Assembly (NCBI RefSeq): GCF_900269665.1
Contig: NZ_LT985361.1
Location: 540,965-604,964, forward strand
Direction of reading: 5' to 3'
Source: Nocardia suismassiliense
GTDB taxonomy: Bacteria; Actinomycetota; Actinomycetes; Mycobacteriales; Mycobacteriaceae
Length of the DNA stretch: 64,000 nt
The stretch's first letter is position 1, and each line of letters starts with the position of its first letter. Below, in pieces: positions 29,387 through 40,913 of the stretch. The notes beneath the pieces were generated by a model. That model saw only the letters and a program-made list of their open reading frames with translations. It had not been told where the DNA came from and searched no databases. Position numbers and translations under genes: made by a program.

Positions 29387-30370
29387 AATGCGCGCCGTGG
29401 CGGCACATCCCGCCGGTCGAGGCCGGTGGGATGTCTCCTGCTGATCGGGATCCCCATCCTGATCATCATCGTGGTGTTGCTGCTGTGGTACCTGCTCGCC
29501 GGGCTGCTGCGCCAGCCGAAGCCGGGACCGAAGCCGCCCGAGGAGCCGACCTCACAACCGGCGAGTTGCCCGGACGTGCAGATGATCTCGGTGCCGGGCA
29601 CCTGGGAGTCCAACAGCAACGACGACCCGCACAACCCGACCGCGAACCCGATCTCGTTGATGCTCAACATCTCCAACCCGGTCGGCCAGCAGTTCCCGAA
29701 GGAACGGCTGGACGTGTACACCGTCCCGTACGTCGCGCAGTTCTCCAACCCGATCGCCATTCCGCCGGACGGCCAGCAGTCCTACAACAACAGCCGGTCC
29801 GAGGGCACCCAGCGCATGATCGACGCGATGCAGCAGCGGCACCGCGAATGTCCGTTGACCACCTACGTGATCGCCGGGTTCTCGCAGGGCGCGGTGATCG
29901 CCGGTGATGTGGCTGCGCAGATCGGCCAGGGTAAGGGGCCGGTGCCTGCGAACAAGGTGCTCGGCGTGACGCTCATTTCGGATGGCAGGCGCACCGGCGA
30001 CACCGGTCCCGGCCAGCCCGTCCAGATCGGTGCGGTGCCCGCGGGCGTCGGTGCCGAGGTCGCGCTGAAGGGTCTCAACGTTCCCGGCATCACGATGACC
30101 GGTCCGCGCCCGGGTGGTTTCGGCGAACTGGCCGAACGCACCTTCACGATCTGCGCGCAGGGCGACCTGATCTGCGACGCACCGCGCGAAGCACTGAGCC
30201 CGTGGAACATCATGGGCAGCGTCGGCGCGCTGGTGCGCGCGGCGGGCAACCCGGTGCACGCGCTGTACAACGGTTTCATCGTCGACGAGAACGGCACCAC
30301 CTCCACCCAGTGGACCGTCAACTGGGCGAACGGCCTCGTCGAATCGGCACCGCATCCGCCACATTCGTGA
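29384..30370 (+). CDS. Cutinase-family envelope lipase/thioesterase, Culp6-like
   Basis: 328 aa. A basic start is followed by a membrane anchor (residues 18-45) and an extracytoplasmic alpha/beta-hydrolase domain. The nucleophile motif GFSQG is at about 166-170; a conserved CAQGDLICD carries the likely catalytic Asp and disulfide Cys, and the His lies in the VHALYNG region. Mycobacterial Rv3802c (Culp6), at the same place next to fadD32-pks13, is an essential phospholipase/thioesterase linked to mycolate metabolism. GTG 29384 is provided by the preceding intergenic repeat. A further copy of that repeat follows its stop. Confidence 0.94.
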   Translation: MNARRGGTSRRSRPVGCLLLIGIPILIIIVVLLLWYLLAGLLRQPKPGPKPPEEPTSQPASCPDVQMISVPGTWESNSNDDPHNPTANPISLMLNISNPVGQQFPKERLDVYTVPYVAQFSNPIAIPPDGQQSYNNSRSEGTQRMIDAMQQRHRECPLTTYVIAGFSQGAVIAGDVAAQIGQGKGPVPANKVLGVTLISDGRRTGDTGPGQPVQIGAVPAGVGAEVALKGLNVPGITMTGPRPGGFGELAERTFTICAQGDLICDAPREALSPWNIMGSVGALVRAAGNPVHALYNGFIVDENGTTSTQWTVNWANGLVESAPHPPHS

Positions 30371-30436
30371 GTAGGCGAACCGAAGACACAGCGCAAATCG
30401 CACGACGGAGCCGAGCGTCAGCGAGGCGTAGTCGTG
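30371..30436 (+). repeat. Dispersed intergenic repeat, copy C
   Basis: Starts at the cutinase stop. It contains AACCGAAGACACAGCGC and the 23-base core beginning GACGGAGCCGAGCG (30404-30426), then GCGTAGTCGTGAG. As with copies A and B, a GTG occurs at its end, here opening a 64-codon frame. Confidence 0.78.
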
Positions 30437-30628
30437 AGATTTCACAGGCAAAGAAGGGGTCGGCACGCAGAACACCAGTACTGCCCCGACAAGCGCGACT
30501 CCCGTTGGACAGCACGCTGTAAAGTGCCGCAGGTGATCGCGACGCAGGTAGCACCGACGCCGTGTCCGGGACTGCACCCTGCACCGTCGCGCCCGAATTT
30601 CCTTACAGCCAGGAGCATGAGTTCATGA
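30434..30628 (+). CDS. Possible small protein of 64 codons, uncertain
   Basis: The GTG at the end of repeat copy C opens a frame of 64 codons beginning MRFHRQRRGRHAEHQYC. Its TGA overlaps the ATG of the next gene as ATGA. The placement copies that of the genuine starts after repeat copies A and B. The product is basic with three Cys residues and no recognised domain; it lacks a clear ribosome site. It could be a leader peptide, a gene remnant, or chance. Confidence 0.25.
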   Translation: MRFHRQRRGRHAEHQYCPDKRDSRWTARCKVPQVIATQVAPTPCPGLHPAPSRPNFLTARSMSS

Positions 30629-31644
30629 CAGAAGCCGCCGCACCAGCCGGTGAGTTGACCGCGCTGGGTACGCCGCTGCGCAGCTTCCGCTTCGCGGCAG
30701 CGGGCGAGGGAAATAAGCAAGAGGGTGGCGCCCGCAAGTTCATCCAGACGGCGCAGCAGGCCGAGGAGTACGGCTTCGACACCTTCGTCGTGCCGGATCA
30801 CCTGGGCGACCAGATCGGCCCGATCGCCGCCCTCGGCGCGCTGACCCAGGCCACCGAGAAGATCCGCCTCGGAACGTCGGTGCTGGCCAACGGTTTCCGG
30901 CACCCCGTGGTGCTGGCCAAGGATCTGGCCACCATCGACGTGCTGTCCAAGGGCAGGCTCGAGGTCGGCCTCGGCGCGGGCTGGAAGCAGGACGAGTTCG
31001 TCGCCGCGGGCCTGCCCTACGAGACGCCGGGCGTCCGGCTCGCGAAGCTGGACGAGGCGCTGACCATCCTGGACGTGCTGCTGCGCGGCCAGGAGTGCAC
31101 CTTCGAGGGCAAGTACTACCAAGTACAGGGCATCAAGGGCACGCCTCGGCCACGGCAGGGTCCGCGCCCGCCGATCTGCACCGGCGGCGGCGGTCCGAAG
31201 ATGCTGCGGCTGGCCGCCAAGCACGCCGACATCATCTCGGTCGTGCCGGTGACCACCAAGAACGGTAAAGGCCTCTTGTCGGGCATCACGCTGGAGAAGA
31301 CCATCGAGAAGGTGAACCTGATCCGCGAGGCCGCGGGCGACCGGTTCGCCGATATCGAGCTGAACTGGGCCATCACCGCCATCGTCATCACCGACGATCG
31401 CGAGAAGACCGCTGAGATGGCGCTTTCCGCGATCGACCGCGGCCTGCACCCGGATCTCGAGGTGGACGTGAAGCTTTCGGTCGAGGACATCTTGAACTCG
31501 CCGTACGTGGCCATCGGCAGCTTCGAAGAAATCGCCGAGCAGATCCGCCGTGTGCGCCAACTCACCTCGATGTCGTATGTCGGGGTCTTTCCCACCCAGA
31601 TGGACGCATTCGCCCCCGTTATTCCCCTGCTGCGAGACGAGTGA
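30625..31644 (+). CDS. LLM-class F420/flavin-dependent oxidoreductase
   Basis: 339 aa TIM-barrel oxidoreductase of the luciferase-like superfamily. ATG 30625 follows CAGGAGC; an in-frame start at 30562 is less well placed. Family features: GFDTFVVPDHLGDQIGP near residue 46, KIRLGTSVLAN with the conserved strand, LEVGLGAGWKQDEF near residue 112, and ICTGGGGPKMLRLAAKHAD near residue 190. The substrate is unknown; F420 use is inferred from the family and is not proven by sequence. In mycobacteria the cutinase gene directly precedes fadD32, so this gene is an insertion into that arrangement. Confidence 0.9.
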   Translation: MTEAAAPAGELTALGTPLRSFRFAAAGEGNKQEGGARKFIQTAQQAEEYGFDTFVVPDHLGDQIGPIAALGALTQATEKIRLGTSVLANGFRHPVVLAKDLATIDVLSKGRLEVGLGAGWKQDEFVAAGLPYETPGVRLAKLDEALTILDVLLRGQECTFEGKYYQVQGIKGTPRPRQGPRPPICTGGGGPKMLRLAAKHADIISVVPVTTKNGKGLLSGITLEKTIEKVNLIREAAGDRFADIELNWAITAIVITDDREKTAEMALSAIDRGLHPDLEVDVKLSVEDILNSPYVAIGSFEEIAEQIRRVRQLTSMSYVGVFPTQMDAFAPVIPLLRDE

Positions 31645-31835
31645 GCCGGTCTTCTCTGTAACATGACTCTGGTTTGAGTACATCTAGCCGATAGCGGTCA
31701 CCGCGCAGACCGCCCAATAACTGCAGGCTGACTCGAGCACTTGGAGCCACCCGCGGGCGAAAGCGAGTCGGGGCCTCACAGGTAACAACGGCGTTGTCGC
31801 CGTCTTGCTGCGTGTGCCTCGGAGGAGAAGAAGGA
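31645..31835. other. Intergenic upstream of fadD32
   Basis: 191 bases without a gene. It must carry any separate promoter for fadD32-pks13-accD4; a strong ribosome site (GGAGGAGAAGAAGGA) lies at its 3' end. No clear operator seen. Confidence 0.4.
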
Positions 31836-33749
31836 ATGGAAGAGACTTTCGACGACTACCTGGACGAGACCGGGAACATCCGAATTCCCGAGGATCACAC
31901 CCTGGTCGATCACGTCGAGAAGCACACCCGGAACGACGCGAACACTCTGGCGTACCGCTACATCGATTACTCGCGTGAGCGTGATGGCGAGGCGCAGGAA
32001 CTGACGTGGCGTGAGTTCGGCATTCGGCTGCGCGCGGTGGCCGCTCGACTGCAGCAGGTGACCAACCCGGGCGACCGGGTCGCGATCCTCGCGCCGCAGG
32101 GCCTGGATTATGTGATCTCCTTCTTCGCCGCGATCTACGCGGGCACCATCTCGGTGCCCCTGTTCGACCCGGACGAGCCTGGTCACACCGACCGCCTGCA
32201 CGCCGTGCTCGGCGACTGCGAACCCGCCGCGATCCTGACCGCCAGCTCCTCGGCGGCCGGTGTGCGGCAGTTCTTCCGGTCGCTGCCCGCCGCGCAGCGC
32301 CCGCGCATCATTGCCGTCGACGCGATCCCGGACAGTGTCGGCGAGGGCTGGGTACGCCCGGACATCGCCATCGACGACATCGCCTACCTGCAGTACACCT
32401 CGGGCTCGACCCGTACCCCGGCCGGCGTGGAGATCACCCACCGCGCGGTCGGCACCAACCTGCTGCAGATGGTCGACGCGATCAACCTGGACTGGAACTC
32501 GCGCGGCGTCACCTGGCTGCCGCTGTTCCACGACATGGGCCTGCTCACGGTGATCCTGCCCGCGGTCGGCGGCAAGTACATCACCATCATGTCGCCGAGC
32601 GCGTTCGTGCGCCGCCCCTACCGCTGGATCAAGGAACTCGCCGCGCAGTCCGACGGCGCCGGAACCTTCGCCGCCGCACCGAATTTCGCGTTCGAGCACG
32701 CTGCGGCGCGTGGCCTGCCGAAGAACGGCGAGTCGCTGGATCTGTCGAACGTGATCGGCCTGATTAACGGCAGCGAGCCGGTGACCACCTCCTCGATGAA
32801 GAAGTTCAACGAGGCGTTCGCGCCCTACGGCCTGCCCAAGACCGCGATCAAGCCCTGCTACGGCATGGCCGAGGCGACGCTGTTCGTATCCGCGACCAAG
32901 GCCGAGGACGAAGCGAAGGTCACCTACGTCGACCGGCACGAGCTCAACGCGGGCCGCATGGTCAAGGTCGAACCGGGCTCGGAGAACGCCATCGCGCAGG
33001 TCTCCTGCGGTTACGTCGCGCTGTCGCAGTGGGCCGTGATCGTCGACCCGGAGACCGTCGAGGCCGACGGCGGGCACGAGCAGCCCGACGGCCGGGTCGG
33101 TGAGATCTGGTTGCACGGCAACAACATGGGCATCGGGTACTGGGGCAGGCCGGACGAGACCGCCGCGACCTTCCAGAACAAAGTCTCGCACCGGTTGGCC
33201 GAGGGCAGCCATGCCGAAGGCACCGACCGCGACGCCAACTGGATGCGCACCGGCGACTACGGCGTGTACCTGGACGGCGAGCTGTACATCACCGGGCGGG
33301 TGAAGGACCTGGTGATCGTCGACGGCCGCAACCACTACCCGCAGGACCTGGAGTTCTCCGCGCAGGAAGCCTCCAAGGCGCTACGCCCCGGCTTCGTCGC
33401 CGCGTTCTCGGTGCCCGCGAACCAGCTACCCGCGCTCGTCTTCGACCAGGGCAGCCACTCCGGACTCAAGTTCGACGCCGACGACGCCTCCGAGCAGCTG
33501 GTCATCGTCGCCGAACGCGGCCCGGGCGCGGGCAAGGCCGATCCACTACCCATCGCCGACGAGGTGCGCGCCGCGGTGGCGTCGCGCCACGGGGTGACCG
33601 TTCGAGACGTACTGCTGGTTCCCGCGGGCTCCATCCCGCGTACCTCCAGCGGCAAGATCGCCCGGCGGGCCTGCAAGGCCGCCTACCTCGAGGGAACGCT
33701 GCGGGGTGGTTACACCCAGCAGGCGTTCCCCGATGCACCGGAAGAGTAA
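31836..33749 (+). CDS. fadD32: Long-chain fatty-acyl-AMP ligase FadD32
   Basis: 637 aa acyl-adenylating enzyme that activates the meromycolic acid as acyl-AMP and loads it on the N-terminal ACP of Pks13. The adenylate-forming motif [16 protein letters not shown] is at about 187-202, with FHDMGLL and [10 protein letters not shown] further on; RTGDYG and the conserved RGKDL equivalent [20 protein letters not shown] follow at about 490. The length and the FAAL-type pattern match mycobacterial FadD32. ATG 31836 sits behind an excellent ribosome site. It is transcribed ahead of pks13 with 73 bases between. Confidence 0.97.
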   Translation: MEETFDDYLDETGNIRIPEDHTLVDHVEKHTRNDANTLAYRYIDYSRERDGEAQELTWREFGIRLRAVAARLQQVTNPGDRVAILAPQGLDYVISFFAAIYAGTISVPLFDPDEPGHTDRLHAVLGDCEPAAILTASSSAAGVRQFFRSLPAAQRPRIIAVDAIPDSVGEGWVRPDIAIDDIAYLQYTSGSTRTPAGVEITHRAVGTNLLQMVDAINLDWNSRGVTWLPLFHDMGLLTVILPAVGGKYITIMSPSAFVRRPYRWIKELAAQSDGAGTFAAAPNFAFEHAAARGLPKNGESLDLSNVIGLINGSEPVTTSSMKKFNEAFAPYGLPKTAIKPCYGMAEATLFVSATKAEDEAKVTYVDRHELNAGRMVKVEPGSENAIAQVSCGYVALSQWAVIVDPETVEADGGHEQPDGRVGEIWLHGNNMGIGYWGRPDETAATFQNKVSHRLAEGSHAEGTDRDANWMRTGDYGVYLDGELYITGRVKDLVIVDGRNHYPQDLEFSAQEASKALRPGFVAAFSVPANQLPALVFDQGSHSGLKFDADDASEQLVIVAERGPGAGKADPLPIADEVRAAVASRHGVTVRDVLLVPAGSIPRTSSGKIARRACKAAYLEGTLRGGYTQQAFPDAPEE

Positions 33750-33822
33750 TTGCCCAGGGGTGGCCTCGGACAGCCGACATTCGCGGTGCGCCCGGTTCGC
33801 AGACAGGTAGCTTGAGGAATTG

Positions 33823-36800
33823 ATGGCTGACAACGAGGGCACGTCCACCACGACGACCGAATCCCTGCCCGCCGACGCGGACGCCGACCAGGCATCCGCG
33901 CAGGTGGCCGCTGCCTCCACCGAGGCTTCCGGCGCGCAGACCGACATGACGGTGTCGGAGCTGCGGGACTGGCTGCGCAATTGGGTTGCCGAGGCGACCG
34001 GACTGCCGCTCGAGCAGATCACCGTCGACCGGCCGATGGAGGAGTTCGGGCTCGCCTCGCGCGACGCCATCGCGCTCGTCGGTGACATCGAGGAAATGAC
34101 CGGCGTGGTGCTCACCGCGACCGCCTATTTCCAGCATCCGACGATCGCGTCGCTGGCCGAGATGGTCATCAACGGCGAGCCGGAGAGCGCGCAAGACGTC
34201 TCCGACGACTCCTTCTACACGGCGGGCTTCCAGCCGAACGACGCGCACGACATCGCGATCGTCGGCCTGTCGACCCGGCTGCCCGGTGCCGGCGATACGC
34301 CGGAGTCGACCTGGGAATTCCTGATCAACCGTGGTGACGGCATCCGGGAGCGGCCGGAGGGCCGGTGGGCGGAGTTCCTGCAGGAACCCGCGATCGCCAA
34401 GGCCGTCGCCGAGGGCAACACACTCGGCGGTTACCTGGACGAGGATGTGGTCAAGGGCTTCGACGCGGAGTTCTTCGCTATGTCGCCGATCGAGGTCGAG
34501 CGCGTCGATCCGCAGCAGCGCCTGATGATGGAGCTGACCTGGGAAGCGTTGGAGCACGCCAGGATTCCGGCCAGCGAGCTCAAGGGCGAATCGGTCGGCA
34601 TGTTCGTCGGCTCGTCCACCAGTGACTTCATGCTGATCGCCGCGCTCGGCCTCGGCGCGGAGATGGATCCGAATGTGCCCGCCTCCGCGCAGGCCTACGG
34701 CATCATGGGCAGCTCCAACGGCATCATCGCCAACCGCATCTCCTACTTCTTCGACTTCCGTGGCCCGTCCGTCACGGTCGATACCGCCTGCTCGTCGACC
34801 TTGGTCGCCGTGCACCAGGCCGTGCGCGCACTGCGCGACGGCGACGCCGATGTGGCGCTGGCCGGCGGTGTGAACATGCTGCTCGCGCCGGTGACCACCC
34901 TCGGCTTCGATCAGAACGGCGGCGTCGCCAAGAACGGCCGGATCAAGGCGTTCTCCTCCGACGCCGACGGCATGGTGCGCTCCGAGGGCGCCGGCCTCGT
35001 CGTGCTCAAGCGCCTCGCCGATGCCGAGCGCGACGGCGACCGAATCATGGCCGTCATCAAGGGTTCCGCGGTCAACAACGACGGCCGGTCCAACGGCCTG
35101 CTTGCACCGAACCCCGATGCGCAGGCCGACGTGTTGCGGCGGGCCTACCGCGACGCGGGGATCGTGCCGTCCACCGTCGACTACATCGAGGCGCACGGCA
35201 CCGGCACTCCGATCGGCGACCCGATCGAGGCCGACGCGCTCGGCCGGGTGATCGGTCGTGGCCGCGACGCCGACAAGCCCGCGTTGCTCGGTTCGGCGAA
35301 GACCAACTTCGGCCACCTGGAGTCCGGGGCGGGCGCGGCCAGCCTGGCCAAGGTCGTCATGGCCTTCCAGCACAACGTCATTCCGCCGAACATCAACTAC
35401 GCGGGCCCGCACCCCTACATTCCGTGGGACCAGGCGCACCTGCAGGTCGTCGCCGAGCCGACGGAGTTCCCGCGCTACAGCGGCACCGCCACCGTGGGCA
35501 TCTCCGGCTTCGGCTTCGGTGGCACCAACGCGCATGTCGTTGTGCAGGAATATGTTCCGGCCTCGGCCGAGGTCGCGGCGACCCCCGAGCCCGTGGCTAC
35601 TGCCGCAGCGGTCGACGCCGATGTCGCGGCGCTCGAGACCGACCTGGACGACGAGACAACCGAGGTGATCGCGGAAGCGGACGCGGTAGTCGCCGAGGCG
35701 GACGACGCGACCCCCGAGCAGGCCGAAATCGAAACAGCGGTCGCGGAAGCCGTTGCCCCCGTTGCCGAATGGACCGCCGAGCGCACCGAGCCACTGCCGG
35801 TGATCCTGCCGGTCTCCGGTTACCTGCCCTCGCGCCGCCGCCGGGCCGCCGCGGAACTGGCCGACTGGCTGGAATCCGAAGCGGGCCGCGATGTTTCGCT
35901 CGAGGACGTGGCCAGGTCGCTGGCCAAGCGCAGCCACTGGCGCTCGCGTGGCGTGGTACTCGCCACCACGCACGAGGAGGCCGTGGCTGGTCTGCGCGCC
36001 ATCGCGGCGGGCAAGCCTGGTACCGGTGTCTTCACCGCCGACGCGCCCGCCACCATGGGCCCGGTCTGGGTGCTCTCCGGTTTCGGTGCGCAGCACCGCA
36101 AGATGGCCAAGCGGCTCTACCTGGAGAACTCGATCTTCGCCGCGGCCGTCGACCAGGTCGACGAACTGGTGCAGGACGAGGCCGGGTACTCGATCCGCGA
36201 CATGTTCCTCGACGACAGCCAGGACTACAACGTCGGCACCTCGCAGGTCGGCATCTTCACCATCCAGATCGGCCTGGCCGCGCTGCTGCGCGCGCACGGT
36301 GCCCAGCCCGAGGCCGTCATCGGCCACTCGATGGGCGAGGTCGCCGAGGCCTACATCGCCGGTGGTCTCCCGCTCGAGGACGCGGTCCGGGTGATCTGCG
36401 CGCGCTCGCGGCTGATGCACGAGGGCGAGCAGATGATCACCGACGACGACGTGCGCAACATGGCACTCGTCGAGTACAGCGCCGAGGACATCGAGAAGCT
36501 GCTCAGCGAATACCCGGACGTCGAGGTCGGGGTGTACGCGGCACCGACCAACACGGTGATCGGCGGCCCGCGCGAGCAGGTCGAGGCGATCGTGGCGCGG
36601 GTCGAGGCGGCGGGCAAGTTCGCGCGGATCCTGCAGACCCGCGGTGCGGGTCATACGTCGCAGATGGACCCGCTGCTCGGTGAACTGGCCGCGGAACTGG
36701 CGGGCATCGAACCGACCAAGCTGAAGACCGGCCTGTACTCGACCGTGCACAAGGGCGAGTTCTACCGCGCGGGGAGCGATCCGGTGCACAACGAGGACTA

Positions 36801-39285
36801 CTGGGTCAAGAACATGCGCGGCAGCGTGTACTTCACCAACGCGGTGCGGCTCGCGGTCGACACCGGCCACACCACCTTCCTGGAGCTGGCGCCGAATTCC
36901 GTTGCGCTGATGCAGGTGCTCGGCACCACCTTCGCGGCGGGCGCGCACGATGCGCAGCTCATCCCGACGCTGAAGCGCAAGGAAGACGAGGCGGCGGGCG
37001 TGATCGGCGCCCTCGCGCAGCTGTACGTGCACGGGCACAAGGTCGATCTTCCGTCCCTGCTCGCCCCGGGCGACTACGCCGATATTCCGCGAACCAGGTT
37101 CGTGCGCAAGGAGTACTGGCCGAAGATCTCGATGGCCGGTGGCAGCGGCAACACCCGGGTGCCCGGTTCGCACGTGGCCATGCCGGACGGCAGGCACGCG
37201 TGGGAAGTCCAGGCGTCCTCGGTCACCGACCTCGCCGCACTGGTGAATGCCGCTGCGGCACAGGTACTCAGCGACGTATCGCTGGGCGCTTCGGTCGCGC
37301 ATGCCACCGTTCCGGCTACCGGCACGCTGACCACCACGCTGACCCCGCACCCCGGCGGCGCCTCGGTGCAGGTGCATGCCAAGGAGGGCAACGCCTTCCG
37401 GCTGCTGTTCGACGCGGTGGTCACCTCCGGTGCGCCGCTGCCCGAATCCGTTGTGGCCGAGGCTGTTCCGGCGACCACGGCAGTCGCGACCACGGGCGAT
37501 GCGGATCTGGAGGTCGTCGAAACCTTCGGCGACCGCTGGGATCCCGACGGCACCCAGCCGCTGGAAGACCGCCTCGCACTGATCGTCGCCGAGTCGATGG
37601 GTTACGCGGTCGAGGACCTCCCGATGGAGATCCCGCTGATGGAGCTGGGTCTCGACTCGCTGATGGCTATGCGCATCAAGAACCGGGTCGAGTACGAGTT
37701 CGACATCCCGCAGCTGCAGATCCAGGCGGTGCGCGACGCCAACCTGACCGAGGTCGGCAAGGTGCTGCGCTACGCCATCGATCATCGCGAGGAAATGCTC
37801 GCGGTGGCCGAGCGGCAGGCCGCCGGTGAAGAGATCGTGGTCGACAGCAACTTCATCGCCGCGGCCCGCGCGGCCGTCGAAGCTGGTGTGGATCCGGCCG
37901 CCGCGGTCACCGAAGCGGCTGCGGCCGAAGGTGTTTCGCTGGACGTCGAGACCACCTCGGTGCAGGCGGAGGCCGAGCAGATCGTCGCGCAGGCGGAGAC
38001 GGCCGCAGGCATCACCGGTGCCGCCGCCGGTACTGCGGCACCCGCCCCGGCGTCGCCAGCGCAGGCCGCCGCGGCGGATGCGAAGGAAGCGGCGAACGAG
38101 CGGGCGCTCGACAATCAGGACACGACCGCGGTGGGTGCCGCCGAATCGGTTGCCGCACAGGCGGCCCCGGCCCCGGTCACCTTCGGTGCGCAGCCTTCGG
38201 CCGGCGATGACGACGACGTGCCGCCGCGTGACGCTGCGGAACGGCTGACCTACGCGACCTGGGCGATCGTCACCGGCAAGTCGGCGGGCGGCATCTTCAA
38301 CACCCTGCCCATCCTCGAGGAGGAAGTCGCCGAGAAGCTGGCGGAGCGCCTCACCGAGCGGGTCAAGGCCGAGGTCACCGTCGACGATGTGCTCGACTGC
38401 GAGACCATCGAGCAGCTCGCCGATATCGTGCGCAACCTGCAGGACAGCGGCGCCGACGTGGACGGGTTCATCCGCCCGCTGCGGGCCCGCGAAGAGGGCT
38501 CGAATGCCGTGCCGGTCTTCGTATTCCACCCGTCGGGCGGTAACACGCTGGTCTACGAACCGCTGCTGAAGCGGCTGCCGGCCGGCACGCCCATGTACGG
38601 CTTCGAGCGCGTCGAAGGCGACATCCTGGAGCGGTCGCAGCAGTACGTGGCCGAGCTGCGCAAGATCCAGGGCAACGGCCCGTACGTGCTCTACGGCTGG
38701 TCCCTCGGTGCGGTGTTCGCACTGCAGGTGGCGCAGCTGCTGCGCGACGAAGGCGCCGACGTGCGTGTTGTCGGCCTGATCGACCTGGCGTTGCCGGTCG
38801 AGGACGAGGACAACAGCCCCGAAGAGCGGGTGCGCCGGATCGAGCGCTACCAGGTCTTCGCGAAGAAGACCTACGGTGTCGAGGGCGAGCTGGACCGTGA
38901 GCAGTTGGAGACGCTGGCCGCGGCCTCCGATGAAGAGCAGTTCAAGATGATCAGCGATCTGGTCAAGATGAGCGGCACCAAGATTCCCGGCGGCGTGCTG
39001 GAACATCAGCGCACCTCGTGGATCGAGAGCAGGCATCTGGCCAAGACGACGCCGACTCGCTACGACGGCGATGTCGTGCTTTACCTCGCGGATCGTTATC
39101 AGGACGGCATGATCGAGCTGGAACCGCGTTTCGCCGATCGGCGCCCTAATGGTGGTTGGGACGAATACCTTCCGAACCTGGAGGTCATCCACATCCCGGG
39201 TGACCACCTGCAGATCGTCGACGAACCACGGATCGGAAAGATCGGAGCCGACCTCACCGCGAAGCTTGCGGTGATCGCCCCTTAG
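33823..39285 (+). CDS. pks13: Mycolic acid condensase, polyketide synthase Pks13
   Basis: 1820 aa type I polyketide synthase that condenses the meromycoloyl chain with a carboxylated C24-26 acyl chain to give the alpha-alkyl beta-keto acid. Domain order ACP-KS-AT-ACP-TE is visible. The first ACP has phosphopantetheine Ser79 (GLASRDA). KS begins near 143 with Cys323 in [11 protein letters not shown] has Ser836 in [11 protein letters not shown]. The second ACP has Ser1279 in [11 protein letters not shown] has Ser1627 in [10 protein letters not shown]. The protein is about 90 residues longer than the M. tuberculosis enzyme; an acidic Ala/Glu-rich linker after KS (about 580-655) and an Ala-rich linker before TE (about 1355-1470) account for much of this. 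A huge antisense frame over this gene is a GC-bias shadow. Confidence 0.98.
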   Translation: MADNEGTSTTTTESLPADADADQASAQVAAASTEASGAQTDMTVSELRDWLRNWVAEATGLPLEQITVDRPMEEFGLASRDAIALVGDIEEMTGVVLTATAYFQHPTIASLAEMVINGEPESAQDVSDDSFYTAGFQPNDAHDIAIVGLSTRLPGAGDTPESTWEFLINRGDGIRERPEGRWAEFLQEPAIAKAVAEGNTLGGYLDEDVVKGFDAEFFAMSPIEVERVDPQQRLMMELTWEALEHARIPASELKGESVGMFVGSSTSDFMLIAALGLGAEMDPNVPASAQAYGIMGSSNGIIANRISYFFDFRGPSVTVDTACSSTLVAVHQAVRALRDGDADVALAGGVNMLLAPVTTLGFDQNGGVAKNGRIKAFSSDADGMVRSEGAGLVVLKRLADAERDGDRIMAVIKGSAVNNDGRSNGLLAPNPDAQADVLRRAYRDAGIVPSTVDYIEAHGTGTPIGDPIEADALGRVIGRGRDADKPALLGSAKTNFGHLESGAGAASLAKVVMAFQHNVIPPNINYAGPHPYIPWDQAHLQVVAEPTEFPRYSGTATVGISGFGFGGTNAHVVVQEYVPASAEVAATPEPVATAAAVDADVAALETDLDDETTEVIAEADAVVAEADDATPEQAEIETAVAEAVAPVAEWTAERTEPLPVILPVSGYLPSRRRRAAAELADWLESEAGRDVSLEDVARSLAKRSHWRSRGVVLATTHEEAVAGLRAIAAGKPGTGVFTADAPATMGPVWVLSGFGAQHRKMAKRLYLENSIFAAAVDQVDELVQDEAGYSIRDMFLDDSQDYNVGTSQVGIFTIQIGLAALLRAHGAQPEAVIGHSMGEVAEAYIAGGLPLEDAVRVICARSRLMHEGEQMITDDDVRNMALVEYSAEDIEKLLSEYPDVEVGVYAAPTNTVIGGPREQVEAIVARVEAAGKFARILQTRGAGHTSQMDPLLGELAAELAGIEPTKLKTGLYSTVHKGEFYRAGSDPVHNEDYWVKNMRGSVYFTNAVRLAVDTGHTTFLELAPNSVALMQVLGTTFAAGAHDAQLIPTLKRKEDEAAGVIGALAQLYVHGHKVDLPSLLAPGDYADIPRTRFVRKEYWPKISMAGGSGNTRVPGSHVAMPDGRHAWEVQASSVTDLAALVNAAAAQVLSDVSLGASVAHATVPATGTLTTTLTPHPGGASVQVHAKEGNAFRLLFDAVVTSGAPLPESVVAEAVPATTAVATTGDADLEVVETFGDRWDPDGTQPLEDRLALIVAESMGYAVEDLPMEIPLMELGLDSLMAMRIKNRVEYEFDIPQLQIQAVRDANLTEVGKVLRYAIDHREEMLAVAERQAAGEEIVVDSNFIAAARAAVEAGVDPAAAVTEAAAAEGVSLDVETTSVQAEAEQIVAQAETAAGITGAAAGTAAPAPASPAQAAAADAKEAANERALDNQDTTAVGAAESVAAQAAPAPVTFGAQPSAGDDDDVPPRDAAERLTYATWAIVTGKSAGGIFNTLPILEEEVAEKLAERLTERVKAEVTVDDVLDCETIEQLADIVRNLQDSGADVDGFIRPLRAREEGSNAVPVFVFHPSGGNTLVYEPLLKRLPAGTPMYGFERVEGDILERSQQYVAELRKIQGNGPYVLYGWSLGAVFALQVAQLLRDEGADVRVVGLIDLALPVEDEDNSPEERVRRIERYQVFAKKTYGVEGELDREQLETLAAASDEEQFKMISDLVKMSGTKIPGGVLEHQRTSWIESRHLAKTTPTRYDGDVVLYLADRYQDGMIELEPRFADRRPNGGWDEYLPNLEVIHIPGDHLQIVDEPRIGKIGADLTAKLAVIAP

Positions 39286-39311
39286 TGGGTGCGCCTTACG
39301 AAAGGGACGAA

Positions 39312-40856
39312 GTGAGCACTACTGCCGAGAAGCTCGCCGACCTGCGTAAACGGATGGATCTAGCGCAGGAACCGGCGGGTGAAGCGGGGGTGGCGAAGCG
39401 GGCGAAGAAGGGGATTCCCAGCGCCCGTGAACGGATCAACATGCTGCTCGATCCGGGCACCTTCGTGGAAATCGGTGCGCTGGTGCGCAAGCCGGGTGAC
39501 CCCACCGCGCTCTACGGCGACGGTGTGGTCACCGGGCACGGCCTGGTCGAGGGTCGGCCGGTGGCGGTGTTCTCGCACGACCAGACCGTCTACGGCGGTT
39601 CGGTCGGCGAGATGTTCGGCCGCAAGGTCGCCGGGATCATGGAGTACGCGGCCAAGGTCGGCTGCCCGGTGGTCGGCATCAACGATTCCGGCGGCGCGCG
39701 TGTGCAGGAGGCGGTGACCTCGCTCGCCTGGTACGCAGAGCTGGGGCGCCGGCAGGAACCGCTGTCCGGCCTGGTGCCGCAGATCTCGATGATCCTCGGC
39801 AAGTGCGCGGGCGGTGCGGTGTACGCCCCGATCAACACCGATGTGGTGGTGGCGACCGAAGAGGCGTACATGTTCGTCACCGGTCCCAAGGTGATCCGCG
39901 AGGTCACCGGCGAGGACGTCAGCCTCGAGGAGCTCGGCGGCGCGCAGAGCCAGGCCGAGTACGGCAACATCCATCATGTCGCGCCGGACGAGAAGTCGGC
40001 GTTCGAGTGGGTGCGCGACTATCTGAGCTTCCTGCCGACCAGCTGTCAGGAGCTGGCGCCGATCGTGAACCCCGGCCTGGAGCCGGAGGTCACCGACAGC
40101 GACCGGGAATTGAATTCCCTGGTGCCGGACTCGGATAACGCCGCCTACGACATGCACGACATTCTGCTGCGGATCTTCGACGACGGCGGCTTCCACGAGA
40201 TCGGCGCCACCGCAGGCCGCAATATGATCACCGGCTTCGCCCGTGTCGACGGCCGTCCGGTCGGTGTGGTGGCGAACCAGCCGATGGTCTACGCGGGTGC
40301 GCTGGACGCGCGGGCTTCGGACAAGGCGGCGCATTTCGTGCGGCTGTGTGATGCGTTCGAGGTCCCGCTGGTCTTCATCGTCGACACCCCCGGCTTCTTG
40401 CCCGGGGTGGAGCAGGAGAAGATCGGCGTGATCAAGCGCGGCGGCCGGTTCCTGTTCTCCTTCGTGGAGGCGACCGTGCCGAAAGTCACTGTGGTGATTC
40501 GCAAGTCGTACGGCGGCGGCTACGCGGTGATGGGTTCCAAGCAGCTCGGCGCCGATGTGAACCTGGCTTGGCCGACGGCGCGCATCGCGGTGATGGGCGC
40601 CGAGAGCGCGGTGAGCCTGATCGGCGGCAAGCAGATCGAGGCGGCGCCGGAGGAACAGCGGGCGGCCGTGCGCCAGCAGATGATCGACTTCTACAACGCC
40701 ACCATGGCGACGCCGTGGGTGGCCGCCGAGCGCGGCTACATCGACGCGGTGATCGAGCCCGCGAACACTCGGTTGGAGCTGCGTAAAGCCTTGCAGCTGC
40801 TGCGCGACAAGTCGCTCGCGCGCAATCCGCGCAAGCACCACCTGCTGCCGCTCTGA
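39312..40856 (+). CDS. accD4: Acyl-CoA carboxylase carboxyltransferase subunit AccD4
   Basis: 514 aa beta subunit that carboxylates the long acyl-CoA used as extender by Pks13. N- and C-terminal crotonase-like halves are seen: [19 protein letters not shown] and [13 protein letters not shown] in the first, VVANQPM and [15 protein letters not shown] in the second, with [14 protein letters not shown] near the end. GTG 39312 follows AAAGGGACGAA and is chosen over a GTG at 39285 that overlaps the pks13 stop. The order fadD32-pks13-accD4 is the same as in mycobacteria. A perfect hairpin ends the operon. Confidence 0.97.
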   Translation: MSTTAEKLADLRKRMDLAQEPAGEAGVAKRAKKGIPSARERINMLLDPGTFVEIGALVRKPGDPTALYGDGVVTGHGLVEGRPVAVFSHDQTVYGGSVGEMFGRKVAGIMEYAAKVGCPVVGINDSGGARVQEAVTSLAWYAELGRRQEPLSGLVPQISMILGKCAGGAVYAPINTDVVVATEEAYMFVTGPKVIREVTGEDVSLEELGGAQSQAEYGNIHHVAPDEKSAFEWVRDYLSFLPTSCQELAPIVNPGLEPEVTDSDRELNSLVPDSDNAAYDMHDILLRIFDDGGFHEIGATAGRNMITGFARVDGRPVGVVANQPMVYAGALDARASDKAAHFVRLCDAFEVPLVFIVDTPGFLPGVEQEKIGVIKRGGRFLFSFVEATVPKVTVVIRKSYGGGYAVMGSKQLGADVNLAWPTARIAVMGAESAVSLIGGKQIEAAPEEQRAAVRQQMIDFYNATMATPWVAAERGYIDAVIEPANTRLELRKALQLLRDKSLARNPRKHHLLPL

Positions 40857-40861
40857 CGCCA

Positions 40862-40897
40862 GAATCGGGCCGCATCCGTTGCGGCGCGGCCCGATTC
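40862..40897. terminator. Bidirectional terminator between accD4 and cyclophilin gene
   Basis: Perfect 12-base arms GAATCGGGCCGC (40862-40873) and GCGGCCCGATTC (40886-40897) with a 12-base loop, between two convergent genes. Confidence 0.88.
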
Positions 40898-40913
40898 ACC
40901 GAGGTCGGTCAGC

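Noticed and set aside
33502-39207. A 1901-codon frame antisense to fadD32/pks13.
   Set aside because: Composition rich in Arg, His, Gly and Asp without domains; it mirrors the codon structure of pks13 in high-GC DNA.
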